Positions 9,571 to 18,552 of a DNA stretch of 64,000 bases are shown here, in pieces. The notes under the pieces are model-generated. The model searched no databases, was not told where the DNA came from, and saw only the letters and a list, made by a program, of their open reading frames with translations. The DNA is from Terriglobia bacterium (GTDB lineage Bacteria > Acidobacteriota > Terriglobia > Acidiferrales > UBA7541). Within the stretch, counting starts at the first letter, position 1. Each line of letters starts with the position of its first letter. The translations under genes and the position numbers were made by a program. The stretch is from NCBI GenBank assembly GCA_020073705.1, contig JAIQES010000009.1:24474-88473 (forward strand). The letters run 5' to 3'.

Positions 9571-9620
9571 CCGGCGCGGATGTCTTGGAGGAGCTTTACG
9601 ATGCCCTGCCCGAGTGGGCA
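9571..9620. repeat. imperfect direct repeat, left copy (flanks the MFS gene)
   Basis: The stretch GGATGTCTTGGAGGAGCTTT...GATGCCCTG recurs as GGATGTCTTGGACGGGCCTT...GATGCCCTG at 11073-11120. In one forward frame both read as related peptides (ADVLEELYDALPEW and ADVLDGPYDALSAV), so they look like remnants of a duplicated coding sequence rather than a simple palindrome. Confidence 0.55.
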
Positions 9621-9623
9621 CGA

Positions 9624-10973
9624 TTAATCAGGTAATGGTTGCCCTTTGGTTTCCACGCCCCAAGGCAACAGCGCCAGGCCGACCACGAACGCGAGCGACG
9701 TCATCGCCACGGGAATCCCAATGGTTTGGTAATGTGATACGCCCGCGCCCACAAGGAACGTAAAGCCCGCACACACGAACCGACCGACCGAGGTCGCAAA
9801 TCCAAAGGCGCTCGCGCGGCATTCGGTTCGATACTGCTCCGGGAACCAGAGTGAGTACATGGCCTGGTTGGCGCCGCCAAATCCCATAACGAAAACCAGC
9901 ACCAGGAACCACTGCAGCGCGTGTTCTTGCATGTAGAAGGCGTAACCAAAGCCCAGGGAGATCGAGAGAAGCATCAGGGTGAAAAAGAAGGCCTGCGTCC
10001 AGCGACGGCCGAAACGCTCAGCGAGCGGCGGTACGGCCAAACATCCGAGGACTGTGCCGAGGCCTAGAAGAACAGTTCCAAACGAGGCAATTCGCACAGC
10101 CCCTGTCGAGCTAAGCCCTGCCTTCCCCGCCAGGAAAGTCAGCGCTGCAGGCGAATACACCGAGCCGGCCCAAAGTCCGATGATCGAGACCAGCAGGTAA
10201 AGCGAGTTCAGAATCGTGCGCTTGCGGTACTCTTTGGTGAAGAGCATCCTCATGGCGCGCACGGTGGACTCGGCCGGCTTCCAGCGCTTCGGTTCATGCA
10301 CGCCCTTGCGGATGAAGATCACCAGCATCGCGGGAAATCCGCCGACTGCGAACATGGCCCGCCATCCGAAATGAGCGCCGACAGTAGCATTGAGCAGCGC
10401 AGCAAGGAAAAATCCGAAGTAGTAGCCAGTATGCATCAAGCCGGCGCCCATCTTACGCCGATCCTCGGGCCACTCCTCGGCGATGAAAGTTCCTCCGATG
10501 GTCCACTCACCGCCGATGCCAATGCCTCCCAGCAGTCGGAATGCCGCCAGTTGCCATACGTTCGTCACGAAGGCGCACGCCCAGGTAAAAATTGAATAAC
10601 AGAGGATGGTTAGCATCAGTGTGCGCACGCGTCCGAAGCGATCTCCTATCGGTCCCCACAATAACGAAAGGCCCCAGCCAACCAGGAAAAGAGCAAACAT
10701 GATTCCGCCGTAGTAGCCGATTTCCCCGGTGGATGCGGCGATTCCCGAGCGCGGCAGAAGTTCACGCAAGGCCGGCACAAGAACGAGCGCGTAGATGAAC
10801 GAATCCATCCCGTCCAGACACCAGCCACCCCAAGCGGCCCAGAATCCGCGGATCTGATTGCTGTTCAGCTTGGTTCTTTGGGTGGCACGGTTGCCCGCAG
10901 GGTCAAGGACGCTCTGTTGTGTGTCCGTCAAGGTTAAGGACGCGCTTCGTGCATGGCAGCAATTAGGCGGCAC
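9624..10973 (-). CDS. MFS transporter (sugar/organic-acid:proton symporter type)
   Basis: A 449-aa protein with about twelve transmembrane helices. Family marks are 'WGPIGDRFGRVRTLM' (the loop 2-3 MFS signature), 'GGIGIGGEWTIGGTFIAEEW' in helix 4-5 and 'PPLAERFGRRWTQ' in the second half. 'GGEWxxG..xxE' is typical of the metabolite:H+ symporter and aromatic-acid branches; the actual substrate is not clear. The start is uncertain: GTG 10973 gives a 40-residue polar N-terminus, and TTG 10931 is an alternative; neither has a strong ribosome site. It stands alone between two copies of an imperfect repeat. Confidence 0.9.
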   Translation of the reverse strand: MPPNCCHARSASLTLTDTQQSVLDPAGNRATQRTKLNSNQIRGFWAAWGGWCLDGMDSFIYALVLVPALRELLPRSGIAASTGEIGYYGGIMFALFLVGWGLSLLWGPIGDRFGRVRTLMLTILCYSIFTWACAFVTNVWQLAAFRLLGGIGIGGEWTIGGTFIAEEWPEDRRKMGAGLMHTGYYFGFFLAALLNATVGAHFGWRAMFAVGGFPAMLVIFIRKGVHEPKRWKPAESTVRAMRMLFTKEYRKRTILNSLYLLVSIIGLWAGSVYSPAALTFLAGKAGLSSTGAVRIASFGTVLLGLGTVLGCLAVPPLAERFGRRWTQAFFFTLMLLSISLGFGYAFYMQEHALQWFLVLVFVMGFGGANQAMYSLWFPEQYRTECRASAFGFATSVGRFVCAGFTFLVGAGVSHYQTIGIPVAMTSLAFVVGLALLPWGVETKGQPLPD

Positions 10974-11072
10974 ATCTTATCAAATATATTTTTCATACAA
11001 AAGAGACTAATTCGAGCTTAGTTGAAAGTTGTGGCTCTCGACTTCGGGCACCTTACGCCACCCGCCGAAGGG

Positions 11073-11122
11073 CTCCCGGCGGATGTCTTGGACGGGCCTT
11101 ACGATGCCCTGTCCGCCGTGGC
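11073..11122. repeat. imperfect direct repeat, right copy
   Basis: Partner of the copy at 9571-9620, about 1.5 kb away on the other side of the MFS gene. It lies in a short open frame with no ribosome site. Confidence 0.55.
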
Positions 11123-11228
11123 CGAGAAACCCGCGACTGGCTGCGGTGGAATGACGGATAGATCAATCGTGAGGATCGCACCCCTGCGGAAACCGCAAGG
11201 ATGCGGCGCCCCGAACTTCAAAATCGCC

Positions 11229-11423
11229 CTAGCTGTGCCTTGAAAGTCTCAAACCCTTATACGCCAAGAATCCTGCAATCACGAAAGCGACCCAGCTTAC
11301 CCACATGGGCACGGTCCAACCACCGAAAGTCACGTGCCATCCTAGGGCAAACCGCAAGGCGTGCATGACCGCGACCAGGAGAAAAACAAGGCCAGCCACT
11401 AAGCAAAAGTTTTTCTGGCTCAT
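11229..11423 (-). CDS. small two-helix membrane protein of unknown function
   Basis: A 64-aa protein with two hydrophobic helices: residues about 7-26 ('LVAGLVFLLVAVMHALRF') and 38-58 ('VPMWVSWVAFVIAGFLAY'), separated by 'GWHVTFGGWT'. The gene is probably real because GGAGGG sits 10 bases before ATG 11423 and the pattern resembles a small conserved bacterial membrane protein. I do not recognise a function. It is upstream of the MFS gene on the same strand, but 255 bases away. Confidence 0.72.
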   Translation of the reverse strand: MSQKNFCLVAGLVFLLVAVMHALRFALGWHVTFGGWTVPMWVSWVAFVIAGFLAYKGLRLSRHS

Positions 11424-11556
11424 CGGATGTATCCCTCCAATGAAACGAGAGCAGCCGGAGTTTATGAACTGGATTGTACTCTGTCAATGCAAAGTGGGAA
11501 GGTTTTGTGCAGTGCCGATTCGGGGTCTCTTTCCGCCCGCACTCCCCACCCCGAAG

Positions 11557-11592
11557 TTGGCACTCGATAAAGGCGCGGCCACCCGCCAACCA
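11557..11592. repeat. GCACTCGATAAAGGCGC palindromic element, copy 1
   Basis: Reads TTGGCACTCGATAAAGGCGC then GGCCACCCGCCAA. TTGGC..GCCAA and GGTGGC-type arms can pair. A closely similar copy lies at 12422-12457 and a shortened relative at 12271-12295 on the other strand. The element sits just downstream of the 218-aa gene. Confidence 0.6.
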
Positions 11593-11595
11593 GCC

Positions 11596-12252
11596 TCACT
11601 CTAAATCGAATGATGGCAATAACCTTCTGTCCATGGCGTATATGTTGAAGCAGTATTCGATTAGTGAAAATGCCGGAATAGGTTCGGCGAGCGTCTCAAA
11701 CTTGCTAGATGTTGGAGTGCGCCTTTCGTCGAATGAAACATCCTTTAAAAGCATTTCTGCCGCCAACTCGCCAGCGAATCCATAATGTGTTAAGTGCGCC
11801 ACAGGCCCAATGTCCAAGAACGCGAAGGAGTCCCAGCTTATCCTCTCCAGCGCCGCTTGAACGGCAGACTCCAGCACGTGACCACCGATGTCGTTCCTCA
11901 TGTCTTTGAGAACTGAATGTGCCTTGCCCAAAGTCGCGGCCACCGATGTAAATTTGGCTCTGACTCCGACCGATTGCTTTGCTAGCAGTGCTTTGAATTC
12001 CGCGTTGCACAGCAAGTTGTGCAGAGCGCTCGAGAGCTCCATTTGAGTTCTCGCCAGATTTCGCAGAAAGTACATCTTCCGAAACATTGGTGAGAGCCCA
12101 TCAAGTTCCTCGATGTCTTCCGTGCGCAGGCCGTGCATTTCAAGGAGCAAGTCTTCTCTGAGAATGCAAAGCCGGGCGATTTTCGCCGCCAGCGGGTCAT
12201 GGGGCGGAAACCATTTTCTCAGCACGACGGTTCTGACGTAAGCTCCGGGCAT
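11596..12252 (-). CDS. hypothetical protein, possible HEPN-like fold
   Basis: A 218-aa soluble, mainly helical protein I cannot assign. The segment 'HSVLKDMRNDIGGHVLES' (residues about 113-130) contains an R-N-x4-H pattern (R, five residues, H) in a helix, which is compatible with the RX4-6H signature of HEPN-superfamily proteins; this is a weak match. No transmembrane segment or signal is visible. There is no ribosome site before ATG 12252, but TATAAT ends five bases upstream, suggesting a leaderless mRNA. Palindromic elements lie on both sides and no functional partner is adjacent, so it may be an acquired or accessory gene. Confidence 0.65.
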   Translation of the reverse strand: MPGAYVRTVVLRKWFPPHDPLAAKIARLCILREDLLLEMHGLRTEDIEELDGLSPMFRKMYFLRNLARTQMELSSALHNLLCNAEFKALLAKQSVGVRAKFTSVAATLGKAHSVLKDMRNDIGGHVLESAVQAALERISWDSFAFLDIGPVAHLTHYGFAGELAAEMLLKDVSFDERRTPTSSKFETLAEPIPAFSLIEYCFNIYAMDRRLLPSFDLE

Positions 12253-12257
12253 ATGAG

Positions 12258-12276
12258 ATTATAACCGCCTAGGCGG
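12258..12276 (-). promoter_or_regulatory. putative leaderless promoter with palindrome in the spacer
   Basis: On the minus strand a perfect TATAAT (12263-12258) ends five bases before the ATG of the 218-aa gene, so transcription would begin at or next to the start codon. Directly upstream lies the perfect 12-base palindrome CCGCCTAGGCGG (12265-12276), placed as an operator would be. The -35 region (TTGGCC, 15-base spacing) is weak. Confidence 0.45.
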
Positions 12277-12421
12277 GTGGCCAAGCCTTTCGTGTTTTTT
12301 TCTGTTGACGACTGCTCATAATTGGATGATACCACTCCAGTACATCACCGCTGAATGACGGTTTTGACTTTCCGGGTGCCTGACCCTTTGGGTTGGAAGG
12401 GTGAGTGTTTAGAATTCTCTG

Positions 12422-12457
12422 GGCGGGTGGCACTCGATAAAGGCGCTGCCACCCGCC
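12422..12457. repeat. GCACTCGATAAAGGCGC palindromic element, copy 2
   Basis: The arms GGCGGGTGGCA and TGCCACCCGCC form a perfect 11-base inverted repeat around a 14-base loop containing CTCGATAAAGGCGC. It is the best preserved copy of the family also seen at 11557 and, partially, at 12271. Confidence 0.7.
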
Positions 12458-12478
12458 TGCGGAAAAACTCAAAACGTT

Positions 12479-12565
12479 GTCATTCCGAGGCACGCTGCGT
12501 GCCGAGGAATCTCTCTTTTCCTGGGTCTTGAACAAAGAGAGATTCCTCGCTTCGCTCGGAATGAC
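12479..12565. repeat. TCATTCCGAG palindromic element, copy 1
   Basis: An 87-base inverted repeat starting GTCATTCCGAGG and ending CTCGGAATGAC, with inner arms GAGGAATCTCTCTT and AAAGAGAGATTCCTC. A second copy lies inside a protein gene at 49648-49732. It is in the 367-base gap downstream of glnD, where it could fold in the transcript; the gap holds no gene. Confidence 0.82.
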
Positions 12566-12619
12566 ACCCTAACCCACTTTTTCCGCAGCCTGTATAGTTC
12601 CGCTCGGGCGGGGTGGCGG

Positions 12620-15214
12620 CTATTTCCCAGAGAGTTCCTTGAGCAAGGACTGGCGGAGGCGTTCCTGATGCTCTGGAGTGAGCTTGCCGCCCGAGGAGGT
12701 GAGATAAAATACGTCGATGGCCGTCTGGCCTTCGGTATCAATCAGGGCGATGTCGATGTTGCAGTTCTGATGTGAGAGGACAGAACTGATCCGGTACAGC
12801 AGGCCGGGCTGATCCTGCGTAATGACCTCCACCAGCGTGCTGTGGGCGGAGCAACCGTCATCAAATTGAATTTGCGTCGCCACCACGCCCTTCGTAAAAC
12901 GATCCTTCTCCGAACGAAGGCGTTCCCGCACCATGCGGTCCAAGTCTTGCTTCCCTGACAGGACAGCGTGAACGGTCCCCTTGAAGCGCTCCCACTCCGG
13001 CAAGTTCATTTCCAACGTTCGAAAGCGGTCGGTAAAACAAAACGTGTCCACGACGGTGCCGCCTTGATTGGAAAATGCGCCCGCCTTCACGATGTTCATT
13101 CCGCAGGCAGCCAGCACGCCAGCCACGGTGACGAACAGGAAAGGACGATCCGGAGTGACAAGCGTCAGTTCATACCAGTGGCGGCTGCGCTTCAGCGCCA
13201 ACTGCACGGGATCCTGTCCGAGCCGGTTTGCCATTTCGAGGTGCCTCAGAATCTCGTCCACAGGATGCGTGCGCAGATACCGCCGCGGTAAGCCTTCGAG
13301 GAACGTCTGGAGCTTCTTCCCTGCCGCCGGGGCCAGCGACCGGAGGTGATTCAGAACCTCATCGTGGGCGTCTGCGTGCACGCGTTCGTCCACGCTTCGG
13401 TCGAGATAGTTCGCGGTGCCGATATAGAGCTGCCAGAGGTCTTCCGCTTTCCAAGAGGTGAGCGCTTCCGGACTGACCGCCTTGATGTCCGCATACGTAA
13501 ACAGGCAGAGCATCTTGAGGCGATCCGGCGCGCCGACGGTATCCGCGAACTGCGCCACGGTGCGTGGGTCGAAGATGTCCCTGCGAAGATTGGCGCCCAT
13601 ATCCAGATGATGCTCGATCAGAAATAACACGGTCTCCCGGTCGGGTGCGGGGAGTTCCAACCGTTCGAGGCACCCTTTCGCGATCACTAAGCTGGCCTGG
13701 ACATGATCCTCCAGCGTGACAGCCTTTCCGGTATCGTGGAGCAAGATCGCGAGATATAGCAGCTCCGGCTGCTCAAGTTCATCGAGGATCTCTGCATAGC
13801 GCTCGTCCCACTTGGATTTGGATTGGCGCAAGGCCTGCACGTTTTCGACGGCTTGGAGGGTGTGTTCATCCACGGTAAAACGATGCGAAAAATCTCGTAC
13901 GGCCAGGGCGTCTATGCCCTGAAGCTCCGGCAGAAACATCGCCAGCAAGTGGAGGGAGTGCATCGCTCGCAAAGCGTCCCCCGCGTGCAAATCCCCCAGG
14001 ATTTCCTGAAGAAAGCGCCAGAAATCGCTCCCCTTTGGCGGATGGTCCGCCAGCGGCGGCAGCGCCTGCTCCAGTTGATGCTCCGCCGCCGGGCTGAGCT
14101 TGAAGCCGCGTTGCGCGATGAGGCGAAAAGTGCGGAAAAATAATCCGGGATCTGCAAGATCCTCGGGACGCTGCAGGAAAATCAGTCCGTCCACGACGGA
14201 AAAGTCCGCATCGGAAAAGCCGGTCCGCCAAGTTTCGAGTTGCCGGTAAAACAAAGATTGGGCCGCCGGCATTTCCTCCAGGAGATGGCCGGAAATCCGG
14301 TGAACCGCGCGGGCATGTGCAAAGTAGATCCGCATCCACTCGGCGGAACTGGTGCGATCCGCAGAGCCTGCGCCGACTCTCTGGGACGCTGCGTCATCCT
14401 GCGCATCCCAGGTCAAGATGTTGTCATCGCCTCGGTGACGAAAATGGAGAAAGCAGCGCACGGACGCGAAAAACTGCAGCGCTGAGTCGAGCGCTTTTCT
14501 AACCGGCGGAGAAACGATCGTGTCCGGTTCGGGCCAGCCATGCCGCTTCTCCATCGCCGAGATCAACGCAAGCCAACAGGCTAGAGTGTAATCGCGGTAA
14601 CCGCCCGGACCATCCTTCACGTTCGGTTCCTGATGAAGCACCGTATTCCCGAATTTGCGGTGGCGGGCCCTGGTAATTTCCGCCAGGCGTCCCACAAGGA
14701 CCTGCGACTCCCGAGCTACGATCTCAGGAATCAGCTGATTCCGAAGATTCGCGAAAAGCTTTGGGTCACCCGCGAGGTAACGGCTATCGAGCAAAGAAAG
14801 GACCGGCTCTGGATTGTCCGGGTCAAATGGATTGAATTCAGAGAAGGTCCGCATCGTTGTGTTCAATTTCAACCGAAGATCCCGCAATCCTTGTGAAAAT
14901 CGATTCGTTGAATCCTTGAACTTTTCCACTGTATCTGCTGCCGCATGGAGAAAGAGAAGGTCGACCTCCGAATAAGGAAACGGTGACCGGCTCCCCAAAT
15001 CTCCTAGGGCAACCAGCACAAGACCCGAAGGCCCGGCTTTTTCGGAGGAAACGAATTGCTCCCAGAGGCGGGAAGCGATGGATTCCACTAGCGCGGATCG
15101 TTGGAGCAGAAAACTTAAGCCGTCTTTCGTGACGGAGAACTGCTGTTGCAACCTCGAGGATTCGGTGTCGTACAGTTCCCTTAATTCACTGCCGGGTGGG
15201 GATTGTGTGGGCAT
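12620..15214 (-). CDS. glnD: GlnD-like bifunctional PII uridylyltransferase/uridylyl-removing enzyme
   Basis: An 864-aa protein with GlnD order: nucleotidyltransferase (about 60-330), linker, HD domain (about 480-600) and two ACT domains (about 690-760 and 795-864). It senses glutamine and modifies PII proteins, controlling nitrogen assimilation. The HD motif 'LLHDTGK', then 'EDH' and 'IEHHLDMG', look intact. The ACT domains are '[20 protein letters not shown]' and '[20 protein letters not shown]'. The nucleotidyltransferase loop is unusual: '[20 protein letters not shown]' has GD for GG and E-V-D for D-x-D. Start ATG 15214 is preferred over GTG 15271; neither has a good ribosome site. It follows amt by about 110 bases. 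Confidence 0.88.
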   Translation of the reverse strand: MPTQSPPGSELRELYDTESSRLQQQFSVTKDGLSFLLQRSALVESIASRLWEQFVSSEKAGPSGLVLVALGDLGSRSPFPYSEVDLLFLHAAADTVEKFKDSTNRFSQGLRDLRLKLNTTMRTFSEFNPFDPDNPEPVLSLLDSRYLAGDPKLFANLRNQLIPEIVARESQVLVGRLAEITRARHRKFGNTVLHQEPNVKDGPGGYRDYTLACWLALISAMEKRHGWPEPDTIVSPPVRKALDSALQFFASVRCFLHFRHRGDDNILTWDAQDDAASQRVGAGSADRTSSAEWMRIYFAHARAVHRISGHLLEEMPAAQSLFYRQLETWRTGFSDADFSVVDGLIFLQRPEDLADPGLFFRTFRLIAQRGFKLSPAAEHQLEQALPPLADHPPKGSDFWRFLQEILGDLHAGDALRAMHSLHLLAMFLPELQGIDALAVRDFSHRFTVDEHTLQAVENVQALRQSKSKWDERYAEILDELEQPELLYLAILLHDTGKAVTLEDHVQASLVIAKGCLERLELPAPDRETVLFLIEHHLDMGANLRRDIFDPRTVAQFADTVGAPDRLKMLCLFTYADIKAVSPEALTSWKAEDLWQLYIGTANYLDRSVDERVHADAHDEVLNHLRSLAPAAGKKLQTFLEGLPRRYLRTHPVDEILRHLEMANRLGQDPVQLALKRSRHWYELTLVTPDRPFLFVTVAGVLAACGMNIVKAGAFSNQGGTVVDTFCFTDRFRTLEMNLPEWERFKGTVHAVLSGKQDLDRMVRERLRSEKDRFTKGVVATQIQFDDGCSAHSTLVEVITQDQPGLLYRISSVLSHQNCNIDIALIDTEGQTAIDVFYLTSSGGKLTPEHQERLRQSLLKELSGK

Positions 15215-15323
15215 GCCTGCTTTTCTGGTCTGTGACCGGGAATCGCGCCAACTGGAACCGCAACCTTGCACCCACTAGGCTTCGGGAACGGCGGAATTGC
15301 GATCAGAGAACCAATTGTTACGC

Positions 15324-16763
15324 CTAAGCCTCCCAGTTATACCCTTCCTCTCCATGTTGCGAAAGGTCCAGACCCTCATTTTCCTGCTCCGCGGAAACGC
15401 GGAGGCCAACGAGTTTGTCCACGACGAATAAAATGGCCAGCGTGCCAACGATGGCCAGCACCCAGGCAATCGATACACCTAACAACTGGTTCAGGAGTTG
15501 ATGCGCGTTTCCATCGATGAGGCCGGACGCAAGCACTTTCCCATCCGAGTTCTTGAAGATCGGATTCACGGCGCTGACGGCGAAGACTCCCGTAAGGATC
15601 GCGCCAATGGTCCCACCTATACCATGCACGCCGAAAGCGTCAAGCGAATCATCGTAGCCAAGGCGCGCCTTTACTTTCGCAACCATTAAGTAACATAGAA
15701 CACCCGCGACGAAACCAATGACCATGGCGGGCATGGGCCTGACAAATCCTGAAGCCGGTGTTATCGCCACTAGACCGGCCACGGCGCCAGAGATCGCGCC
15801 CAACACGCTTGGCTTCCCACTGCGCTTCCATTCAGCCAACGACCAGCCCGCTGCGGCAGTAGCGGTGGCGAAGTGAGTCGCTACAAATGCGCTGGTCGCC
15901 AAGCTGCCGGCCGAAAGTGCGCTGCCGGCGTTGAATCCAAACCAGCCCACCCAAAGAAGGCAGGCGCCAATGAAGCTCAGGACCACGCTATGCGGCGGCA
16001 CGGATTCTCTCGGGTACCCGATGCGGTTTCCTAGATAGAGTGCGCAAACCAGCGCGGAGACGCCCGAGGTAACATGCACGACCGTGCCGCCTGCAAAATC
16101 GAGCGTGGGGAAACGGCCACCGAGAGAGGCGTTCAGCAATCCGCCCGTGCCCCAAACCATGTGCGCCATCGGACTGTACACCACTACCGACCACAGGGCC
16201 ATGAACAGCATCATGGCCTTGAATTTCATACGCTCGGCGAAGGCCCCAGTTATCAGAGCGGGTGTGATAATGGCAAACATGAGTTGGTAAATCATGAATG
16301 TCTGATGCGGGATCGTCGCCGCATAGTCGGGGTTCGGATCTCCGCCCACACCACGCAGAAACAAATGCTTGAATCCGCCGATAAAACTATTCCCTGGACC
16401 GAATGCGAGGCTGTATCCAAATATGCCCCACATGATGGTCACCAAGACCATCATGGCGAAACTCTGCATCATGGTTGCCAGCACGTTTTTCTTCCGCACC
16501 AACCCGCCATAAAACAAAGCCAGGCCCGGCCCGGTCATCAGGAGCACCAGTGCCGAGCTCGTCAGCATCCACGAGTTATCCGCCGAACCCTTTGCTTCGG
16601 CGACCTGCTGTTCCAACGCCGCGATGCGTTCCGTATCCGTCTGAACGGCCGGAGCGATCAAAATCGTTGCGAACCGCCCAGTCCCGAGCGTACTCGCAGA
16701 GACGGTATGTGGTGAGATCCAAAGAATCGAAGCCATGAACAACAGAAGCAGATTTTTTGTCAT
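15324..16763 (-). CDS. amt: ammonium transporter
   Basis: A 479-aa Amt/MEP/Rh channel. A cleavable signal (residues 1-23, 'MTKNLLLLFMASILWISP') precedes a periplasmic stretch with a short helical segment ('TERIAALEQQVAEAKG'), then eleven transmembrane helices beginning 'DNSWMLTSSALVLLMTGPGL'. The pore twin histidines are in 'TVVHVTSGVSAL' and 'DAFGVHGIGGTIGA'. It admits ammonium to the cytoplasm and is normally gated by a PII protein; no glnB/glnK is adjacent, but glnD follows on the same strand, which fits a nitrogen-control unit. Start at ATG 16763 gives the signal peptide; the longer frame would add 42 unlikely residues. Confidence 0.96.
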   Translation of the reverse strand: MTKNLLLLFMASILWISPHTVSASTLGTGRFATILIAPAVQTDTERIAALEQQVAEAKGSADNSWMLTSSALVLLMTGPGLALFYGGLVRKKNVLATMMQSFAMMVLVTIMWGIFGYSLAFGPGNSFIGGFKHLFLRGVGGDPNPDYAATIPHQTFMIYQLMFAIITPALITGAFAERMKFKAMMLFMALWSVVVYSPMAHMVWGTGGLLNASLGGRFPTLDFAGGTVVHVTSGVSALVCALYLGNRIGYPRESVPPHSVVLSFIGACLLWVGWFGFNAGSALSAGSLATSAFVATHFATATAAAGWSLAEWKRSGKPSVLGAISGAVAGLVAITPASGFVRPMPAMVIGFVAGVLCYLMVAKVKARLGYDDSLDAFGVHGIGGTIGAILTGVFAVSAVNPIFKNSDGKVLASGLIDGNAHQLLNQLLGVSIAWVLAIVGTLAILFVVDKLVGLRVSAEQENEGLDLSQHGEEGYNWEA

Positions 16764-17174
16764 TGTCGCAGGTCCGAGTTCGGAACAATACCAAATCTGA
16801 GGTTGCAACGCCACAATTTGCGCAACACATCGAGAAGTAAGTGATTCGCTGTCTTCTTGGAATTGTGTGCGATACGAGAAGTTCAACACTCCCTGCGCCC
16901 CGGCAAAGGGATACCAGATTCCGCATCCGTGAAAAGGCTTGTCTGTATTCAGATTCCGGCGCTATCGTGGCGTGGAAGTGCTTGAGGCCGACAACCTAGA
17001 CTATAATTCCGTGATCTCCGGTTCCGACCGGAATTGGCGAATCACTGGAGAAATTCTGTGGTGGACAAGATTGGCGCCCTGAAGTGCAGGCCATTATGGC
17101 CGGGCCAACCGTCCAACAAACATTGAAGGGCCGCTCCGTGATTTTCAAAGGGCGCTACGCCAGTCTGCGATTGA
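16764..17174. other. 411-base interval upstream of amt
   Basis: Should hold the amt promoter and the 3' end of the HD-GYP transcript. I looked for a sigma-54 site (TGGCAC-N5-TTGC on the minus strand) and did not see one. No gene is supported. Confidence 0.4.
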
Positions 17175-18206
17175 CTAAACTGATCGAATTGCTCCCACTC
17201 CGTTCTTCGCCACATCAGAAGGCTGGGGTCTTCCACGATTTCCAAGCGCTACCGAGTTTTCAGATCCGACCACAAGCGACGCAAATTGGCTGACCAAGCC
17301 CTCATCCAGCCAGCCCCGATCCGCTTCTTCAAAGAGAACAATCAACGCGCGTGACAACGACAAGCCCTTCCGATACGAGCGATCACTCGTCAGCGCGTCA
17401 CAGATGTCCACGATCTGGAGTATGCGCACAGTCAAAGGGATGTGTTCTCCCTGCAAACCGTCGGGGTAGCCGCTGCCATCCATGCGTTCGTGATGGTGGC
17501 GAATGATGGGCAGAACGTGACGGAGCGATTTGAGCGGCGCGCAGATCTGCTCTCCGAGGATAGGATGTTGTTCGACAATCTTGATCTCTTCGGAATCCAG
17601 CGGCCCGGGCTTGGACAGAATGGTATTCGGGACTCCGATCTTGCCGATATCGTGGATCAGACCTCCGATTTTTAAAGCGTCGAGATCGTCCTGACTCAGG
17701 TCCAGACTCTTTCCGAATCGCACGGCATAATTCGAAACTCGTGAACAATGTCCTCCGCCACCTGGGTCTTGCGTTTCGATGCTGTGCGCGAGAGAAAAGA
17801 TTACGGATTCCGCCTGTTCGTCGATATAGGTTTTCAGTTGGAGCAAAGAATGAACCCGGCCCAGCGCCTCCCCTGGCGTGGGCGCGTGCTCCCAGAAATC
17901 GTCGGCTCCAGCTTCGAACCCTCGCGAAACGTCGGAGGAATCACCGGAAGCCTTAAGCAACACGACTGGTGTCAAGCGATTGCGCGGGTCAGCCTTTAGT
18001 CGCCGGCATATTTCGAAGCCATGAATGTCCGGCAACAAGTCATTTAGCAAAACCAAATCGGGTTGGAGATGTGGACAAATGGCAAGAGCAATTTCCCCGC
18101 CTCTTGCCGCAATGACCTCGTACCCTTGATTCTGCAGTATTGCTTCCCAATCCGCACAATTCCGATTCAATGGATCCGCGCCTACAATCAGAACCGTTGC
18201 GGTCAT
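17175..18206 (-). CDS. HD-GYP domain protein with degenerate receiver (c-di-GMP phosphodiesterase type)
   Basis: A 343-aa protein with an N-terminal receiver-like domain (1-125) and a C-terminal HD-GYP domain (about 130-320). The HD-GYP part has 'GGLIHDIGKIGVPNTIL' (HD at 185-186), 'HHHERMDGSGYPDGL' and 'RILQIVDICDALTSDRSYRK', so it should hydrolyse cyclic di-GMP. The receiver has lost its active site: the acidic pair is replaced in 'LIVGADPLN', the phospho-acceptor position is Asn55 ('LVLLNDLLPD'), the switch Thr is Lys85 and the conserved Lys is His107. Start ATG 18206 has GAGAG upstream; the longer frame is unlikely. It is probably controlled by binding or partner contact rather than phosphorylation. 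Confidence 0.92.
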   Translation of the reverse strand: MTATVLIVGADPLNRNCADWEAILQNQGYEVIAARGGEIALAICPHLQPDLVLLNDLLPDIHGFEICRRLKADPRNRLTPVVLLKASGDSSDVSRGFEAGADDFWEHAPTPGEALGRVHSLLQLKTYIDEQAESVIFSLAHSIETQDPGGGGHCSRVSNYAVRFGKSLDLSQDDLDALKIGGLIHDIGKIGVPNTILSKPGPLDSEEIKIVEQHPILGEQICAPLKSLRHVLPIIRHHHERMDGSGYPDGLQGEHIPLTVRILQIVDICDALTSDRSYRKGLSLSRALIVLFEEADRGWLDEGLVSQFASLVVGSENSVALGNRGRPQPSDVAKNGVGAIRSV

Positions 18207-18552
18207 TGTCATCTCTCTTTCGTCACGCATTACAAGGAAGCCGCTGCGAATGAAGAATGCAAGGGCACCATGAAAACTGCATGCACCATCAGTGGTCTCC
18301 CCGCCGACGATCCAGCCTGAAGCCCCTCGGGGATGAAGGACATTGTTGACGGGCACCCGCAGGTATTGCACGGCGCCGACCACACGACGTTGCCCGTAAT
18401 CTTTTGGAAATCTACGACTTATTTTGTGTACTAGATGGAATCATACCCGCCTAAAGGTCAAAATTTCTATCGGCGTGGAGATCTTACCCACTTCGATGAC
18501 CTCTCAAGCGTTCGTCTGATTTTCGCCTGGGCGCAACTGCAATGCGAATCCA
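18207..18552. other. 346-base interval with no supported gene
   Basis: Between the HD-GYP start and the 3' end of the quinone oxidoreductase gene. It should contain the HD-GYP promoter. I see no gene or clear hairpin. Confidence 0.4.

Noticed and set aside
11557..12457. CRISPR array
   Set aside because: Only three related copies, irregularly spaced over 900 bases and in both orientations, with no spacers of equal length and no cas genes.
12479..12565. Rho-independent terminator of glnD
   Set aside because: The hairpin is long with mismatched middle and has no U-tract at its end; a copy occurs inside a gene, so it is better read as a mobile-type palindromic repeat.
16764..17174. Sigma-54 promoter for amt
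   Set aside because: No GG-N10-GC element with the right flanks was found on the minus strand.
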